Program-made: the position numbers and the translations under genes
Notes under the pieces: model-generated
The model's database searches: none
Told to the model about the DNA's origin: nothing
The model's input: the letters and a program-made list of their open reading frames with translations, nothing else
In this document: positions 7,940-15,772 of the stretch, piece after piece
Position numbering within the stretch: the stretch's first letter is position 1
How the letters are laid out: every line of letters begins with the position of its first letter
Assembly: GCA_046759385.1 (NCBI GenBank)
Contig: JBHICC010000004.1
Coordinates: 14,514 to 78,513, forward strand
Length of the DNA stretch: 64,000 bases
From: JBHICC01 sp046759385
Lineage (GTDB): Bacteria > Pseudomonadota > Gammaproteobacteria > Acidiferrobacterales > SPGG2
Reading direction: 5' to 3'

Positions 7940-8734
7940 TTGGACTCATGCTCAGAAGCCGCCGATTTCCTCGCTCAATTGAGATTCAATCGGTGTACCG
8001 AAGTCGATTGTCCCGTCCAAATTCGACCTCAGGATATCGCTTCCGGCTACGCGATCCAGGATTCCCTGGTTAGACGATTCCTGGAGCGATACGGCGGGCA
8101 CGTTATCGGATATAAAATTGCCTGTACTAACGAATCAGCACAGAAGCTCCTTAACACCGACGCGCCTGTCTTCGGCCGCTTGCTTACAGCTTTCGTACAT
8201 CCCAGCCCCGCTTTGCTAAAGGGTGACGATTTCGCCATCCTCGGCATTGAGGCCGAGTTTGCTTTCGTTATCTCGCAGGATGTGCCGACCGTAGGCGTTC
8301 AACAAACCGCTGAGACAATCATTAACTATGTCGAAAGGATGGTTCCAGCGATCGAGCTTGTCGGCCACCGTTTTTCCGACTGGGGCAAGTTCGATGCGCC
8401 ATTACTGATCTCGGACAACGCGGTTCATCAGGCCTGGATTGCCGGCACAGCGTCCGACGAGTGGCGTGATTTGGATCTTTCGGAACATACCGTTCAGCTG
8501 ATCGTGAACGGCGAGGTGAAGGCGATCGGTAGTGGCGCTAATGTTCTCGGACATCCGCTGAATGCACTTGCTTGGCTTGCCAACGAGCTACCGACGTGGG
8601 GGCACGCGCTTAAGGCGGGTAACATCGTGACGACGGGTACGTGCATTGATGTGTATACGGCAAAACCTGGCGACAAGATCCGCGCCGACTTTGGCACACT
8701 CGGGAGTGCCGAGGTTAGTTTCAACGAGTCTTAG
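7940..8734 (+). CDS. 2-oxopent-4-enoate hydratase / FAH-family enzyme
   Basis: 264 aa, apparently starting at TTG 7940. GHVIGYKIACTNESAQKLLN and GIEAEFAFVI (the Glu-x-Glu metal site) are typical of the MhpD/DmpE/DmpH group within the fumarylacetoacetase fold. AIELVGHRFSDWGKF and the closing TTGTCIDVYTAKPGDKIRADF also fit. These enzymes hydrate 2-oxopent-4-enoate or decarboxylate 4-oxalocrotonate. No meta-cleavage dioxygenase is nearby, so it may instead act on a 2-oxo acid made by the enolase-superfamily protein 29 nt upstream. TTG start and lack of a strong ribosome site make the start uncertain. Confidence 0.8.
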   Translation: MDSCSEAADFLAQLRFNRCTEVDCPVQIRPQDIASGYAIQDSLVRRFLERYGGHVIGYKIACTNESAQKLLNTDAPVFGRLLTAFVHPSPALLKGDDFAILGIEAEFAFVISQDVPTVGVQQTAETIINYVERMVPAIELVGHRFSDWGKFDAPLLISDNAVHQAWIAGTASDEWRDLDLSEHTVQLIVNGEVKAIGSGANVLGHPLNALAWLANELPTWGHALKAGNIVTTGTCIDVYTAKPGDKIRADFGTLGSAEVSFNES

Positions 8735-8795
8735 TACTGCCTTGGCGTAGACAGTAAAACTCTACCCGAAAGCGATTTCTCTCGACCTCTTGTCG

Positions 8796-9104
8796 ATGTA
8801 TTGGTTACTTACAATCCTGTTTCCGAGGTTCGTAAGTGCTTTCTACGGTTTCGAAGTGCTCCACATACTAACCGGCATCGTCGCCGGCTACATCACAGGC
8901 CGCCTCGCAGCTGGGAGCGGTCTTCTAAATCCCGCGGTCGTGGCCATAGTTGGCGCGCTTCTTTTGCCGCTCTTTGGGTTGCGTCCTGATACCTCTCCCT
9001 ACGGTAGCATTGCTGATTATCTTGGTGCGGCGGCGTACGCACTGTTGGCGCCGGGGGTTTTGGTTTGCATGGCCGAAAGCATCGGAGATCTGCACACCCG
9101 CTAG
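8796..9104 (+). CDS. Small hydrophobic membrane protein, function unknown
   Basis: 102 aa from ATG 8796 (TTG at 8790 is the alternative). I do not recognise a family. Hydrophobic stretches at about 4-37 (ILFPRFVSAFYGFEVLHILT and following), 46-63 and 78-94 suggest two or three membrane helices. There is no ribosome site worth naming. The lack of a better frame in this 469-nt interval and the protein-like composition favour a real gene, but it could be spurious. Confidence 0.45.
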   Translation: MYWLLTILFPRFVSAFYGFEVLHILTGIVAGYITGRLAAGSGLLNPAVVAIVGALLLPLFGLRPDTSPYGSIADYLGAAAYALLAPGVLVCMAESIGDLHTR

Positions 9105-9203
9105 ACATGATCCTTACTCGGTTACGGTTATACTAAGAAGAAATGGGCAGAGCTCGATCTTGGGCTTATACTTTCTTTTTTCATTGTTGGAGGGAGATTT
9201 GTC

Positions 9204-9764
9204 ATGGTGACGATTGGCTCGCTCTGGCTCGCGATCGTCTTGTCCGCAGTTCTCGTGTGGATCGCAAGTGCATTAGTCTGGATGGTGCTACCGCACCATA
9301 AATCCGAGTTCAAAGGGTTACCGGATGAGGACTCAGCCCGTAAGGCACTGGCCCCACAGAACCTGACGCCCGGTCAGTACAACATTCCGCATTGCGTGTC
9401 TTGGGATGAGATGAAGCAACCCGAGGCGCAGAAAAGGTTCGAGCAAGGCCCCGTCGCTTTCATTACCGTAGTCCCAAATGGCGCCCCGGCGATGGGTAGA
9501 AACATGATTCTGTCATTCATCTACTACCTATTGGTCGGTACCGCCGTTGCATATGTGGCCAGTCGATCGCTTGCATCCGGCGACGACTATCTCTCGGTGT
9601 TTCGGCTCACCGGGACGGTGGCGTGGTTGGCATACGGTGCAGCGCTGATCCCGGACGCAATATGGTTCGGACGGCCGTGGAACACGGTGGCCAAGCACCT
9701 GATCGACGCATTCGTCTACGGGCTCCTTACTGCGGGCGTATTCGGATGGTTGTGGGCGAACTAA
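9204..9764 (+). CDS. Uncharacterised conserved membrane protein
   Basis: 186 aa with a strong GGAGGGAG ribosome site. A membrane helix at about 6-29 is followed by a soluble loop of about 70 residues (HHKSEFKGLPDEDSARKALA, then NIPHCVSWDEMKQPEAQKRF). Three or four more helices end at LWAN. The architecture matches a widespread proteobacterial family without known function. It lies directly before the NnrU gene (34-nt gap), so the two may share a transcript. Confidence 0.72.
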   Translation: MVTIGSLWLAIVLSAVLVWIASALVWMVLPHHKSEFKGLPDEDSARKALAPQNLTPGQYNIPHCVSWDEMKQPEAQKRFEQGPVAFITVVPNGAPAMGRNMILSFIYYLLVGTAVAYVASRSLASGDDYLSVFRLTGTVAWLAYGAALIPDAIWFGRPWNTVAKHLIDAFVYGLLTAGVFGWLWAN

Positions 9765-9798
9765 CTGTATCGAATTTCATTCTTTAATCGCTAGACTT

Positions 9799-10356
9799 AT
9801 GTCTGTTCTCATTCTTGGTCTCGTTGTGTTCTTGGGCATCCATCTGGTGCCGACGTTTTCCGATCTGCGCCAGGGACTAATCCAGCGGTTCGGTGAGCGA
9901 GGATACAAGGGTGTGTTCGCGGCCATTTCACTCGCGGGGCTCATTCTTATCATCGTCGGTAAGGGCAGGGCGGATTTCGTCCCGCTCTGGCAACCGCCTG
10001 TTTGGGGTAGGCACATAGCTCCGCTGCTCATGTTACTTGCTTTTGTTCTACTGTCGGCGGCCTACTTGCCTAGCAATGTAAAGCGTTTCACGGCTCATCC
10101 GATGCTTTGGGCGGTTACCCTTTGGTCCGCGGCGCACTTGCTAGCTAACGGAGATCTCGCATCTTTGCTCCTGTTCGGAACCATTGGCCTATTTGCCCTA
10201 TTCGACATGGTATCCGCCAACATGCGCGGTGATACCAAGTCCAAAACCAGGTACGCGCTAACGAAAGATGTGATTGCCGTTGCGATAGGGCTGGTGGCTT
10301 ATGTCGTACTTGTCGTGCTGCATCCCTACCTCTTCGGCGTGCCGGTGTTCGCCTGA
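9799..10356 (+). CDS. nnrU: NnrU-family membrane protein
   Basis: 185 aa with about five to six membrane helices. Family signatures are IHLVPTFSDLRQGLIQRFGE near the N-terminus and HPMLWAVTLWSAAHLLANGD in the middle; the His-Leu-Asn-Gly stretch is shared with the plant zeta-carotene isomerase Z-ISO, a heme protein. NnrU was named from denitrification clusters, but most homologues lie outside them and have no proven role. No denitrification gene is visible here. The family call is firm; the function is not. Confidence 0.85.
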   Translation: MSVLILGLVVFLGIHLVPTFSDLRQGLIQRFGERGYKGVFAAISLAGLILIIVGKGRADFVPLWQPPVWGRHIAPLLMLLAFVLLSAAYLPSNVKRFTAHPMLWAVTLWSAAHLLANGDLASLLLFGTIGLFALFDMVSANMRGDTKSKTRYALTKDVIAVAIGLVAYVVLVVLHPYLFGVPVFA

Positions 10357-10379
10357 TAACAGGCCGCAACGAGTACTAC

Positions 10380-10892
10380 ATGCTCAACGACATTAAACTC
10401 AAGCTTGCATCCTTAATTGACGCAACCAGCATCGCTTGTATGTCTCGCGAGCTCATCGAGTACGACCTCCCATGGTCATGGGATGCTCGGCGGGTAGCCT
10501 ACTACATTCGCTGTCACGATGCTGTTGTGTTGACGGCGCGTGCACAAGGGCGAATTGTCGGCTTCGCCATAATGCATTTTCGCGAAGCGAGCGCACATTT
10601 GAACCTACTTGCTGTGCAGTCGCACTACCGGCACCTGGGGATCGGGAGTGGATTGGTTACGTGGTTAGAGAAATCTGCGCGAGTCGCCGGCACGTTCATC
10701 GTAAGTTTAGAGGTGCGTGCCAACAATCGCGGTGCGCACGTTTTCTATCGTAAGCTGGGCTATATCGACATAGTGTCTTTGCCTGGCTATTATCGCGGCC
10801 GCGAAGCCGCTATCCGAATGAGCAAAGATTTGCGCTGCGGGCAACGCCTTCCGAGCGGTCGTGGAGACTTGGATGCCCGAACATTTCTGTGA
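10380..10892 (+). CDS. RimI-like GNAT N-acetyltransferase
   Basis: 170 aa. The acetyl-CoA-binding motif is YRHLGIGSGLVTWLEKSARV (Arg-x-x-Gly-x-Gly form). It is followed by LEVRANNRGAHVFYRKLGYI and YYRGREAAIRM, the closing strands of the RimI group. RimI acetylates the N-terminal alanine of ribosomal protein S18, but close paralogues use other amines, so the substrate is open. The last 20 residues extend past the usual fold. The gene starts 24 nt after nnrU. Confidence 0.82.
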   Translation: MLNDIKLKLASLIDATSIACMSRELIEYDLPWSWDARRVAYYIRCHDAVVLTARAQGRIVGFAIMHFREASAHLNLLAVQSHYRHLGIGSGLVTWLEKSARVAGTFIVSLEVRANNRGAHVFYRKLGYIDIVSLPGYYRGREAAIRMSKDLRCGQRLPSGRGDLDARTFL

Positions 10893-10904
10893 CAGGTTAA
10901 AACG

Positions 10905-11150
10905 ATGCTTGAATCAGGTTGGATTCTCTACGTGCTGCTTGTAGCGTTGTTGTATCTCTTCTGGCGACATATGCATGGGCTGTCTTTTCAGGATATGTTG
11001 GATCGCAGCGCGACTGAGCATCACACTGTGCTGAAGGTAATTGAAAAACATCCGCACGGTGGCAGTTGGCCCAAGCACAAGCGATGGATGGCGGCAGCGC
11101 AATACCGCCCACACACTCGATCGAGCGGCAAGCGAATCAGGCGCAAGTAG
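10905..11150 (+). CDS. Small single-span membrane protein, hypothetical
   Basis: 81 aa: one N-terminal hydrophobic segment (GWILYVLLVALLYLFW), then a His- and Lys-rich hydrophilic tail ending SSGKRIRRK. An AGG lies about 8 nt before the ATG. The layout (one helix plus basic tail) is plausible for an inner-membrane microprotein. However, two opposite-strand frames of similar size overlap it, so this is a tentative call with no recognised family. Confidence 0.4.
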   Translation: MLESGWILYVLLVALLYLFWRHMHGLSFQDMLDRSATEHHTVLKVIEKHPHGGSWPKHKRWMAAAQYRPHTRSSGKRIRRK

Positions 11151-11174
11151 CGGAGCGACTGCCAGACGACCGCG

Positions 11175-11942
11175 CTAAAACAGCTGTTTGATAAAGCGAG
11201 TCATACGCTGAAGCGTTTGTTCTGGCTGATCTCGATGTGGCGTATGGCCGCAGTCAGATAGCATTAGTGTCTCAACCGGACCGGAGACCTGGGATACAAC
11301 CGCTTTCAGTTGCTCAGATGTTCCATATTCATCATCCTCGCCCCGAATAATCAAGACGGGGCAGGTCACGTCCGAAAGGCACTCCTCGATATTCCAATCT
11401 CGAAATGCCGGGCTCAACCAGGTATCGTACCAACTCCAAAACATCGCATTGGTTTGATCGCCGTGATAACGGGCGAGTTTTTGTGATAGATCCGTGCCGC
11501 GATAGTGTTCGCCAGTCCGTTCAATGCCCTTGATCGTAGCGTCTTCTACGAATACATGTGGTGCTTCGAGAATTAGCGCGCGCACATCGAACCTTCCACA
11601 TCCGGCGTAAATCAGGGCGATCGATGCTCCGTCGCTGTGCCCAATCAACAGCGGTTGTTCCACAGCGTTTATGCGTAGCACCTCGGGCAATACCTTAAGC
11701 GCTTCCTCGTGGAGATACCGCGCAGTACGCGGGCGTTCGAGCGGCGTGGAATCGCCGTAGCCGCTACGGCTGTAGAGCAAGGCACCACAGCCGGTGAGCT
11801 CTGCAACATGCGCGGGGAAATTCCTCCACATCCCAAGACAGCCGAGTCCTTCGTGCAAAAACACCAGACTGGTTGCCTCATGCGGCGCTGGGCCGATCCA
11901 TTTGTATTCGAGCAAATACTGTCCAACCTTGAGATGAGACAT
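11175..11942 (-). CDS. Alpha/beta-fold hydrolase
   Basis: 255 aa. The oxyanion region is VFLHEGLGCLGMW, the nucleophile elbow GHSDGAS (serine near residue 103), the acid probably in RGEDDEYG, and the catalytic histidine in DCGHTPHRDQPEQ. These give a complete triad. The protein resembles serine hydrolases of the BioH/MhpC type but has no diagnostic substrate signature. It follows the ComB-family gene by 8 nt on the minus strand and is probably cotranscribed with it. Confidence 0.85.
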   Translation of the reverse strand: MSHLKVGQYLLEYKWIGPAPHEATSLVFLHEGLGCLGMWRNFPAHVAELTGCGALLYSRSGYGDSTPLERPRTARYLHEEALKVLPEVLRINAVEQPLLIGHSDGASIALIYAGCGRFDVRALILEAPHVFVEDATIKGIERTGEHYRGTDLSQKLARYHGDQTNAMFWSWYDTWLSPAFRDWNIEECLSDVTCPVLIIRGEDDEYGTSEQLKAVVSQVSGPVETLMLSDCGHTPHRDQPEQTLQRMTRFIKQLF

Positions 11943-11950
11943 AAATCTCG

Positions 11951-12715
11951 CTAACTGCCCTGACCAGATTCGTTAGTGTTTGGGTCTACCTGATCGGCGC
12001 GCAGCAATCGCCCGTCTGTAAGAACAGGCACGACAGTGAATACGTCGACGTGGGCAGCAAAGCGCACCTCTTCTCCTAAACCGTCCTTCTCCACGATGCG
12101 ACCGATCCGGGAGCGACGCAGGCATTCGTAGGCATCGTTTTTCTGATAAACACGGAGCGCGGCTTGTGCCGCGTCCGAGGGCGCCCAGGATGTCTGCGAG
12201 TCCGTCAGAAATCGTTCGACCAGCAAGCCCGCACCGTAGAAATCCTCGAGGGTCATAGCGCCCCGCGAGCCCGCACACAAAATCAGCACGGTTCCGTCTA
12301 CGTGATTCACTCGCACATGCTTGGTGATTGCCGTTGCATTCAACAACGCGGCAGCGTATACGCGTGGGGCTTCGGCCGCCTGCAGAAGCGCTATCGTGCC
12401 ATTGGTGGTTGTATAGATGACTCGTTTGCCGGCGATGCCGTGCTCGATTAACGCCAGCGGGGCGTAGTGGGCAAAATCTGGGATGCGCTCTCGGTGTTTC
12501 TCACCGGCAAGGACATAACTGTCTGGCGAGCATTGATTCGCCTCGGTTCGCGCAGCTGTTTCATCGAGAGCGGGGATGACATCCCTTGCGCCGTGCTGCA
12601 ATGCTGCAATCATCGTCGATGTTGCAAATAGAACATCGAGCACCACGACGGTCTTGTCGGAGAGCCGAGTTGGATCCAATTCTTCCTTATGCGTTAAGAC
12701 ATGTACCTTTTTCAC
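11951..12715 (-). CDS. comB: ComB-family phosphatase (2-phosphosulfolactate phosphatase-like)
   Basis: 254 aa. Family blocks are VVVLDVLFATSTMIAALQHG, AGEKHRERIPDF, YTTTNGT and LCAGSRGAMTLEDFYGAGLL. Methanogen ComB is a Mg-dependent phosphatase that makes sulfolactate for coenzyme M. Bacterial homologues mostly lack ComA and ComC, and none is seen here, so the substrate is probably another phosphorylated hydroxy acid. VLDVLFATST supplies the acidic metal-binding start. Paired with the alpha/beta hydrolase downstream. Family call strong, substrate unknown. Confidence 0.8.
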   Translation of the reverse strand: MKKVHVLTHKEELDPTRLSDKTVVVLDVLFATSTMIAALQHGARDVIPALDETAARTEANQCSPDSYVLAGEKHRERIPDFAHYAPLALIEHGIAGKRVIYTTTNGTIALLQAAEAPRVYAAALLNATAITKHVRVNHVDGTVLILCAGSRGAMTLEDFYGAGLLVERFLTDSQTSWAPSDAAQAALRVYQKNDAYECLRRSRIGRIVEKDGLGEEVRFAAHVDVFTVVPVLTDGRLLRADQVDPNTNESGQGS

Positions 12716-12814
12716 TGTGTTGCCGCCACAAGCAAAACGACCCCCGTTCCTGACATCACAAGTATGCCACGTTCGCTCGGCTTGAAGCGATGATGTCAGC
12801 TGGCGAGGTTTCTC

Positions 12815-13750
12815 TTAAGAAGGAAGAAAATCGATCGGGTAAGTAACGACCATGGTTTCTACGTTCTTAATACCGAAATCGAAGAGCATCACTCGCGCAA
12901 CGATCTTTCTTTCCAGCGCCGGGTTACCGAGGTCACTCGAGACGATCTCGCAAGCCGTTACCTTGCCGGAAGGCTGGATCGTGATTTTCAATACCACCTT
13001 TCCTTCTAAAGTAGGATCCTTACGCAAAGCGCGGTTGTAGATTGAGTAGATGGCAGCCTTGTTTCTGTCGAAGACGAGCTGAATATCTTCGATAGTTCGC
13101 GATGGCCTGCGCCTGCTCGTGGCTCGCGATACCCGTGCCTGCTGCTCCACCTTGCTGACGGGGCTGTCCACCTTGGTACTTGCGCGTCCCGACAGCGCTT
13201 CACCACCAATGTTTCGGCTTACCGAAGAGGCCTTGATGCCAGCGCTCGCTTTCGACGCATTGGCCAGGATCACAGAACGGTCTGCTTTTGCTGCCTGTCC
13301 CGGCCCACGTTGCAACGGTTTGTCCTTCTTTAGCCCCTCGAGCACCGGCTGCTCGCGCAATGCCGCAAGCTCGTCACTAAAGGCGAGCAAGCCAGCGCGT
13401 TGGGCTCGTTCACGTGCCGTGCGCACGTCCCGTTTAGCCGCTTTTTTCTTAGCCTTTGGCGTCTTCTTAGCGGCCTTCGTTTTCGGCTTCTTTGTCACCT
13501 GCTGAATTGGCCTGACGGGCTCCGGCGGCTTTACTTTCTTCCGTTCCAATACGAGCCGTGCGAGACGGGGTGGGAGTCTCTCGGCTTTCTCGCGATCGAT
13601 TTCGGGCACGGGCAGAAATGGCATGATCAGTGCGAAAAAAAGGCATACGACAAAGACCCGCGAGGCGATCTTACGGAGACGGTGCTGCTCGTCGGCTGAC
13701 GTAGTCCAGGGCAAATAAGGTGAATGGTAAGAGGACGCTGCGGCCGCCAT
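12815..13750 (-). CDS. AgmX/PglI C-terminal (GltJ-like, TonB-type) envelope protein
   Basis: 311 aa, the last gene of an eight-gene operon. One membrane segment lies at about 31-48 (VFVVCLFFALIMPFLPV). A Lys/Pro-rich periplasmic linker follows (KKPKTKAAKKTPKAKKKAAK). The C-terminal domain reads DIQLVFDRNKAAIYSIYNRA and LRKDPTLEGKVVLKITIQPS, then GKVTACEIVSSDL and YPIDFLPS, which is the AgmX/PglI TonB-like fold. In Myxococcus the family member GltJ belongs to the gliding motor. With ExbB and ExbD homologues next to it, it probably transmits proton-driven force across the periplasm, as TolA and TonB do. Confidence 0.85.
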   Translation of the reverse strand: MAAAASSYHSPYLPWTTSADEQHRLRKIASRVFVVCLFFALIMPFLPVPEIDREKAERLPPRLARLVLERKKVKPPEPVRPIQQVTKKPKTKAAKKTPKAKKKAAKRDVRTARERAQRAGLLAFSDELAALREQPVLEGLKKDKPLQRGPGQAAKADRSVILANASKASAGIKASSVSRNIGGEALSGRASTKVDSPVSKVEQQARVSRATSRRRPSRTIEDIQLVFDRNKAAIYSIYNRALRKDPTLEGKVVLKITIQPSGKVTACEIVSSDLGNPALERKIVARVMLFDFGIKNVETMVVTYPIDFLPS

Positions 13751-13755
13751 GATCT

Positions 13756-14253
13756 TTACCCTTGGCGGGCCTTCTGCAGTACCGCGAGCGAGATCTTGGT
13801 GAAATTCGCACGCGTGCAGGTAACCATCACTTTCTTGAGCAATTGGAATGGAATCTGCTTATCACCCATGATAGTGATCTCTTGGCCAGCTGCTCCTCTG
13901 TTTCGTTTACGTGCCCGCCTCGCATGATGATCGAGCTCGGATTTAAGCGACGCGATCACGAGTGATGGCGAATCCAGGACTGAAGCAACAGACGCGATTA
14001 TCTTACCGCGTACCAAGATGTCACGATCATTGACCATTACCACCAACGTCTCTTCCGGCTTTTTCCTGGCAACAGACTCCGGCAGCTTCAATCCTTGATT
14101 GGCAGGCAGGGTTTCGACCTGACCCGAATTGACCAACAGGAAAAACACGAGGATCGTGAAAATATCCATGAGCGCCACCATATTGAAACCGGTGAACGGT
14201 TTCCTGCGGTTGTGCTGGCGCTGCATGCGCTGAGCTCTGCGTGACATTTTCAT
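13756..14253 (-). CDS. ExbD/TolR-family protein with proton-carrying Asp
   Basis: 165 aa. The single membrane helix FNMVALMDIFTILVFFLLVN contains Asp30, at the place of the essential proton-carrying Asp of TolR and ExbD. A periplasmic domain follows (ETLVVMVNDRDILVRGKIIA ... GQEITIMGDKQIPFQLLKKV). Typical family length is 130-165 aa. It lies 6 nt after the other ExbD gene and 5 nt before the AgmX-type gene. It should form the motor stator with the ExbB-type channel. Confidence 0.88.
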   Translation of the reverse strand: MKMSRRAQRMQRQHNRRKPFTGFNMVALMDIFTILVFFLLVNSGQVETLPANQGLKLPESVARKKPEETLVVMVNDRDILVRGKIIASVASVLDSPSLVIASLKSELDHHARRARKRNRGAAGQEITIMGDKQIPFQLLKKVMVTCTRANFTKISLAVLQKARQG

Positions 14254-14259
14254 GAATGC

Positions 14260-14781
14260 TTACCGTTGCTTCTGTCGCCGCTTTTTCTGCCTCGGCATAG
14301 GCGCATCTCCGATTGCTATCTCCGGAAACAGCTCGGCGTGAACCATCGATTGGCCTTGCGATACTTCGACAACTCGAACCGCATCCATAACCTGCACCAG
14401 CAAATCGTAGGGGGTCGTGGTCTCTGCCAGAATTGTCGCGTTGTTCTTCTGAGGAAATTGCGCTTTGATCTGCTGGAGTACCATCGACAGCGCTTCGAGA
14501 TCATGCTGTCCGTCCCTGCTTTCGATGCGCTTTATCAATCCGCGGTTACGGTCGCCGACTTCTAACGCATCCTTGCGTAGGATGACCTCCAGTTCTAGCT
14601 TCTTCTTGAGCTTCACCTGGTTTTCAGAAGCCGGCGGTAGATTGAGCTCGAGTATCGTGATGCGCGAAAAGACGGCCGTTATCAATAGAAACGGTACTAA
14701 TACCACCATGAGGTTCATAAAGGCGGTAATGTTAAGGTCGGCTGGGTCCTTATTGGCCCGCCGTCTGCGATATTTGATCAC
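14260..14781 (-). CDS. ExbD/TolR-family protein with Asn in place of the membrane Asp
   Basis: 173 aa. The membrane helix is LNITAFMNLMVVLVPFLLIT. Residue 23, where TolR and ExbD have their proton-carrying Asp, is Asn here (codon AAC at 14713-14715). The periplasmic region is TolR-like up to YDLLVQVMDAVRVVEVSQGQ, with a basic tail RQKKRRQKQR. The start overlaps the ExbB-type stop by 4 nt. The paired ExbD proteins of this operon are thus unequal: this one probably cannot carry a proton and may have a structural role. Some members of this subfamily may normally carry Asn; that needs an alignment. Confidence 0.85.
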   Translation of the reverse strand: MIKYRRRRANKDPADLNITAFMNLMVVLVPFLLITAVFSRITILELNLPPASENQVKLKKKLELEVILRKDALEVGDRNRGLIKRIESRDGQHDLEALSMVLQQIKAQFPQKNNATILAETTTPYDLLVQVMDAVRVVEVSQGQSMVHAELFPEIAIGDAPMPRQKKRRQKQR

Positions 14782-15428
14782 GCCGGTTCGCCTGTCTTCT
14801 TCTGCTCGGTCAACATATTGATGAACTTGACCGAGGCCATCTCCAGACTATCAACTAACGTTGTGGTTTTTGATTGCAGGACGGAGTAAATAAGTAATAG
14901 TGGGATTGCCACCATCAAGCCAAAGGCGGTCGTGTTCATCGCTACCGAAATGCTTGCCGAGAGGAGGTCCGCCTTTTCCGCAGGGTCGGCGTGTGACACC
15001 GCGGTAAAAGCCTTGATCAGACCGATGATAGTGCCGAGCAGACCTAATAACGTCGCAATGTTTGCGAACGTAGCAATGTAATGGGTCCGCTTCTCGAGTG
15101 ATGGCACCACTTCCATCAGACCTTCCTCCATGGCGGTCTCAACGTCGTCGCGCCGTCGCGCCACTCCAGTGCGGGAAAGACCATAGTTCAAGATCTTTCC
15201 TATGGCTGCTTTGGACTCCGACGTCAGCGCGTACGCCTTCTTATAGTCTCCCGACTTAACAAGCGGCATCAGTTCGTTCCACACCCTCCTGTTTACGCTG
15301 GTTGAGCGACTTAAGAAAAGATAGCGTTCGATGGCAATACTTGCGCCCACCGTAAGAACGATCATGATCGGATACATGAAGATGCCGCCGTCTTGAAAAA
15401 AACTAACTATTGTGCCGTAAGTTTCCAT
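14778..15428 (-). CDS. MotA/TolQ/ExbB-family proton channel subunit
   Basis: 216 aa from ATG 15428, with GGAGG 5 nt upstream; a TTG at 15440 would add four residues. A first helix lies near the N-terminus (GGIFMYPIMIVLTVGASIAI). A cytoplasmic domain follows, and two further helices run through FANIATLLGLLGTIIGLIKA and SVAMNTTAFGLMVAIPLLLI, the conserved TolQ/ExbB pore segments. Partner of the two ExbD-type proteins that follow without a gap. The set corresponds to AglR-AglQ-AglS of Myxococcus in composition (one TolQ-like, two TolR-like). Confidence 0.9.
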   Translation of the reverse strand: METYGTIVSFFQDGGIFMYPIMIVLTVGASIAIERYLFLSRSTSVNRRVWNELMPLVKSGDYKKAYALTSESKAAIGKILNYGLSRTGVARRRDDVETAMEEGLMEVVPSLEKRTHYIATFANIATLLGLLGTIIGLIKAFTAVSHADPAEKADLLSASISVAMNTTAFGLMVAIPLLLIYSVLQSKTTTLVDSLEMASVKFINMLTEQKKTGEPA

Positions 15429-15470
15429 AATGGCCTCCAAAGGAAACGCTTAATCTCGAAGACTAAATGA

Positions 15471-15767
15471 CTATTTCTTCAATTCCGGATTGGTTGTACT
15501 GCCGCGCTCGATGTGATCGTAGTATTCGATCTCTCGACGAAATACGTCTCGATCTATAAGAGAGAGCGCGTCTTGGACCAGGTTAGCAACGGGACTGCCC
15601 ATCAGCATGTCCGCATTCGGTTTCTTCCATGGGACTATATATAGGACTTTAGGCAGCTCACGGTTGCCGATGATAGACGCCCCTGGCAGTTCTATGCGGT
15701 CCTGTGCCTCGACGTGGTTCAAGGCGAACGCGCCTATCAGTGAAAGCGTTGTTACGATGTACTTCAT
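15471..15767 (-). CDS. Small exported protein of the ExbB-ExbD-TPR operon
   Basis: 98 aa from ATG 15767, with GAGG 8 nt upstream. A signal peptide (MKYIVTTLSLIGAFALNHVE, then A and Q) suggests cleavage after about residue 21. The mature part is about 77 residues with LPGASIIGNRELPKVLYIVP and a motif WKKP. I do not recognise a named family. The position between the TPR lipoprotein (5-nt gap) and the ExbB-type gene (42-nt gap) implies a periplasmic accessory role in the motor complex. Confidence 0.72.
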   Translation of the reverse strand: MKYIVTTLSLIGAFALNHVEAQDRIELPGASIIGNRELPKVLYIVPWKKPNADMLMGSPVANLVQDALSLIDRDVFRREIEYYDHIERGSTTNPELKK

Positions 15768-15772
15768 CAAAA

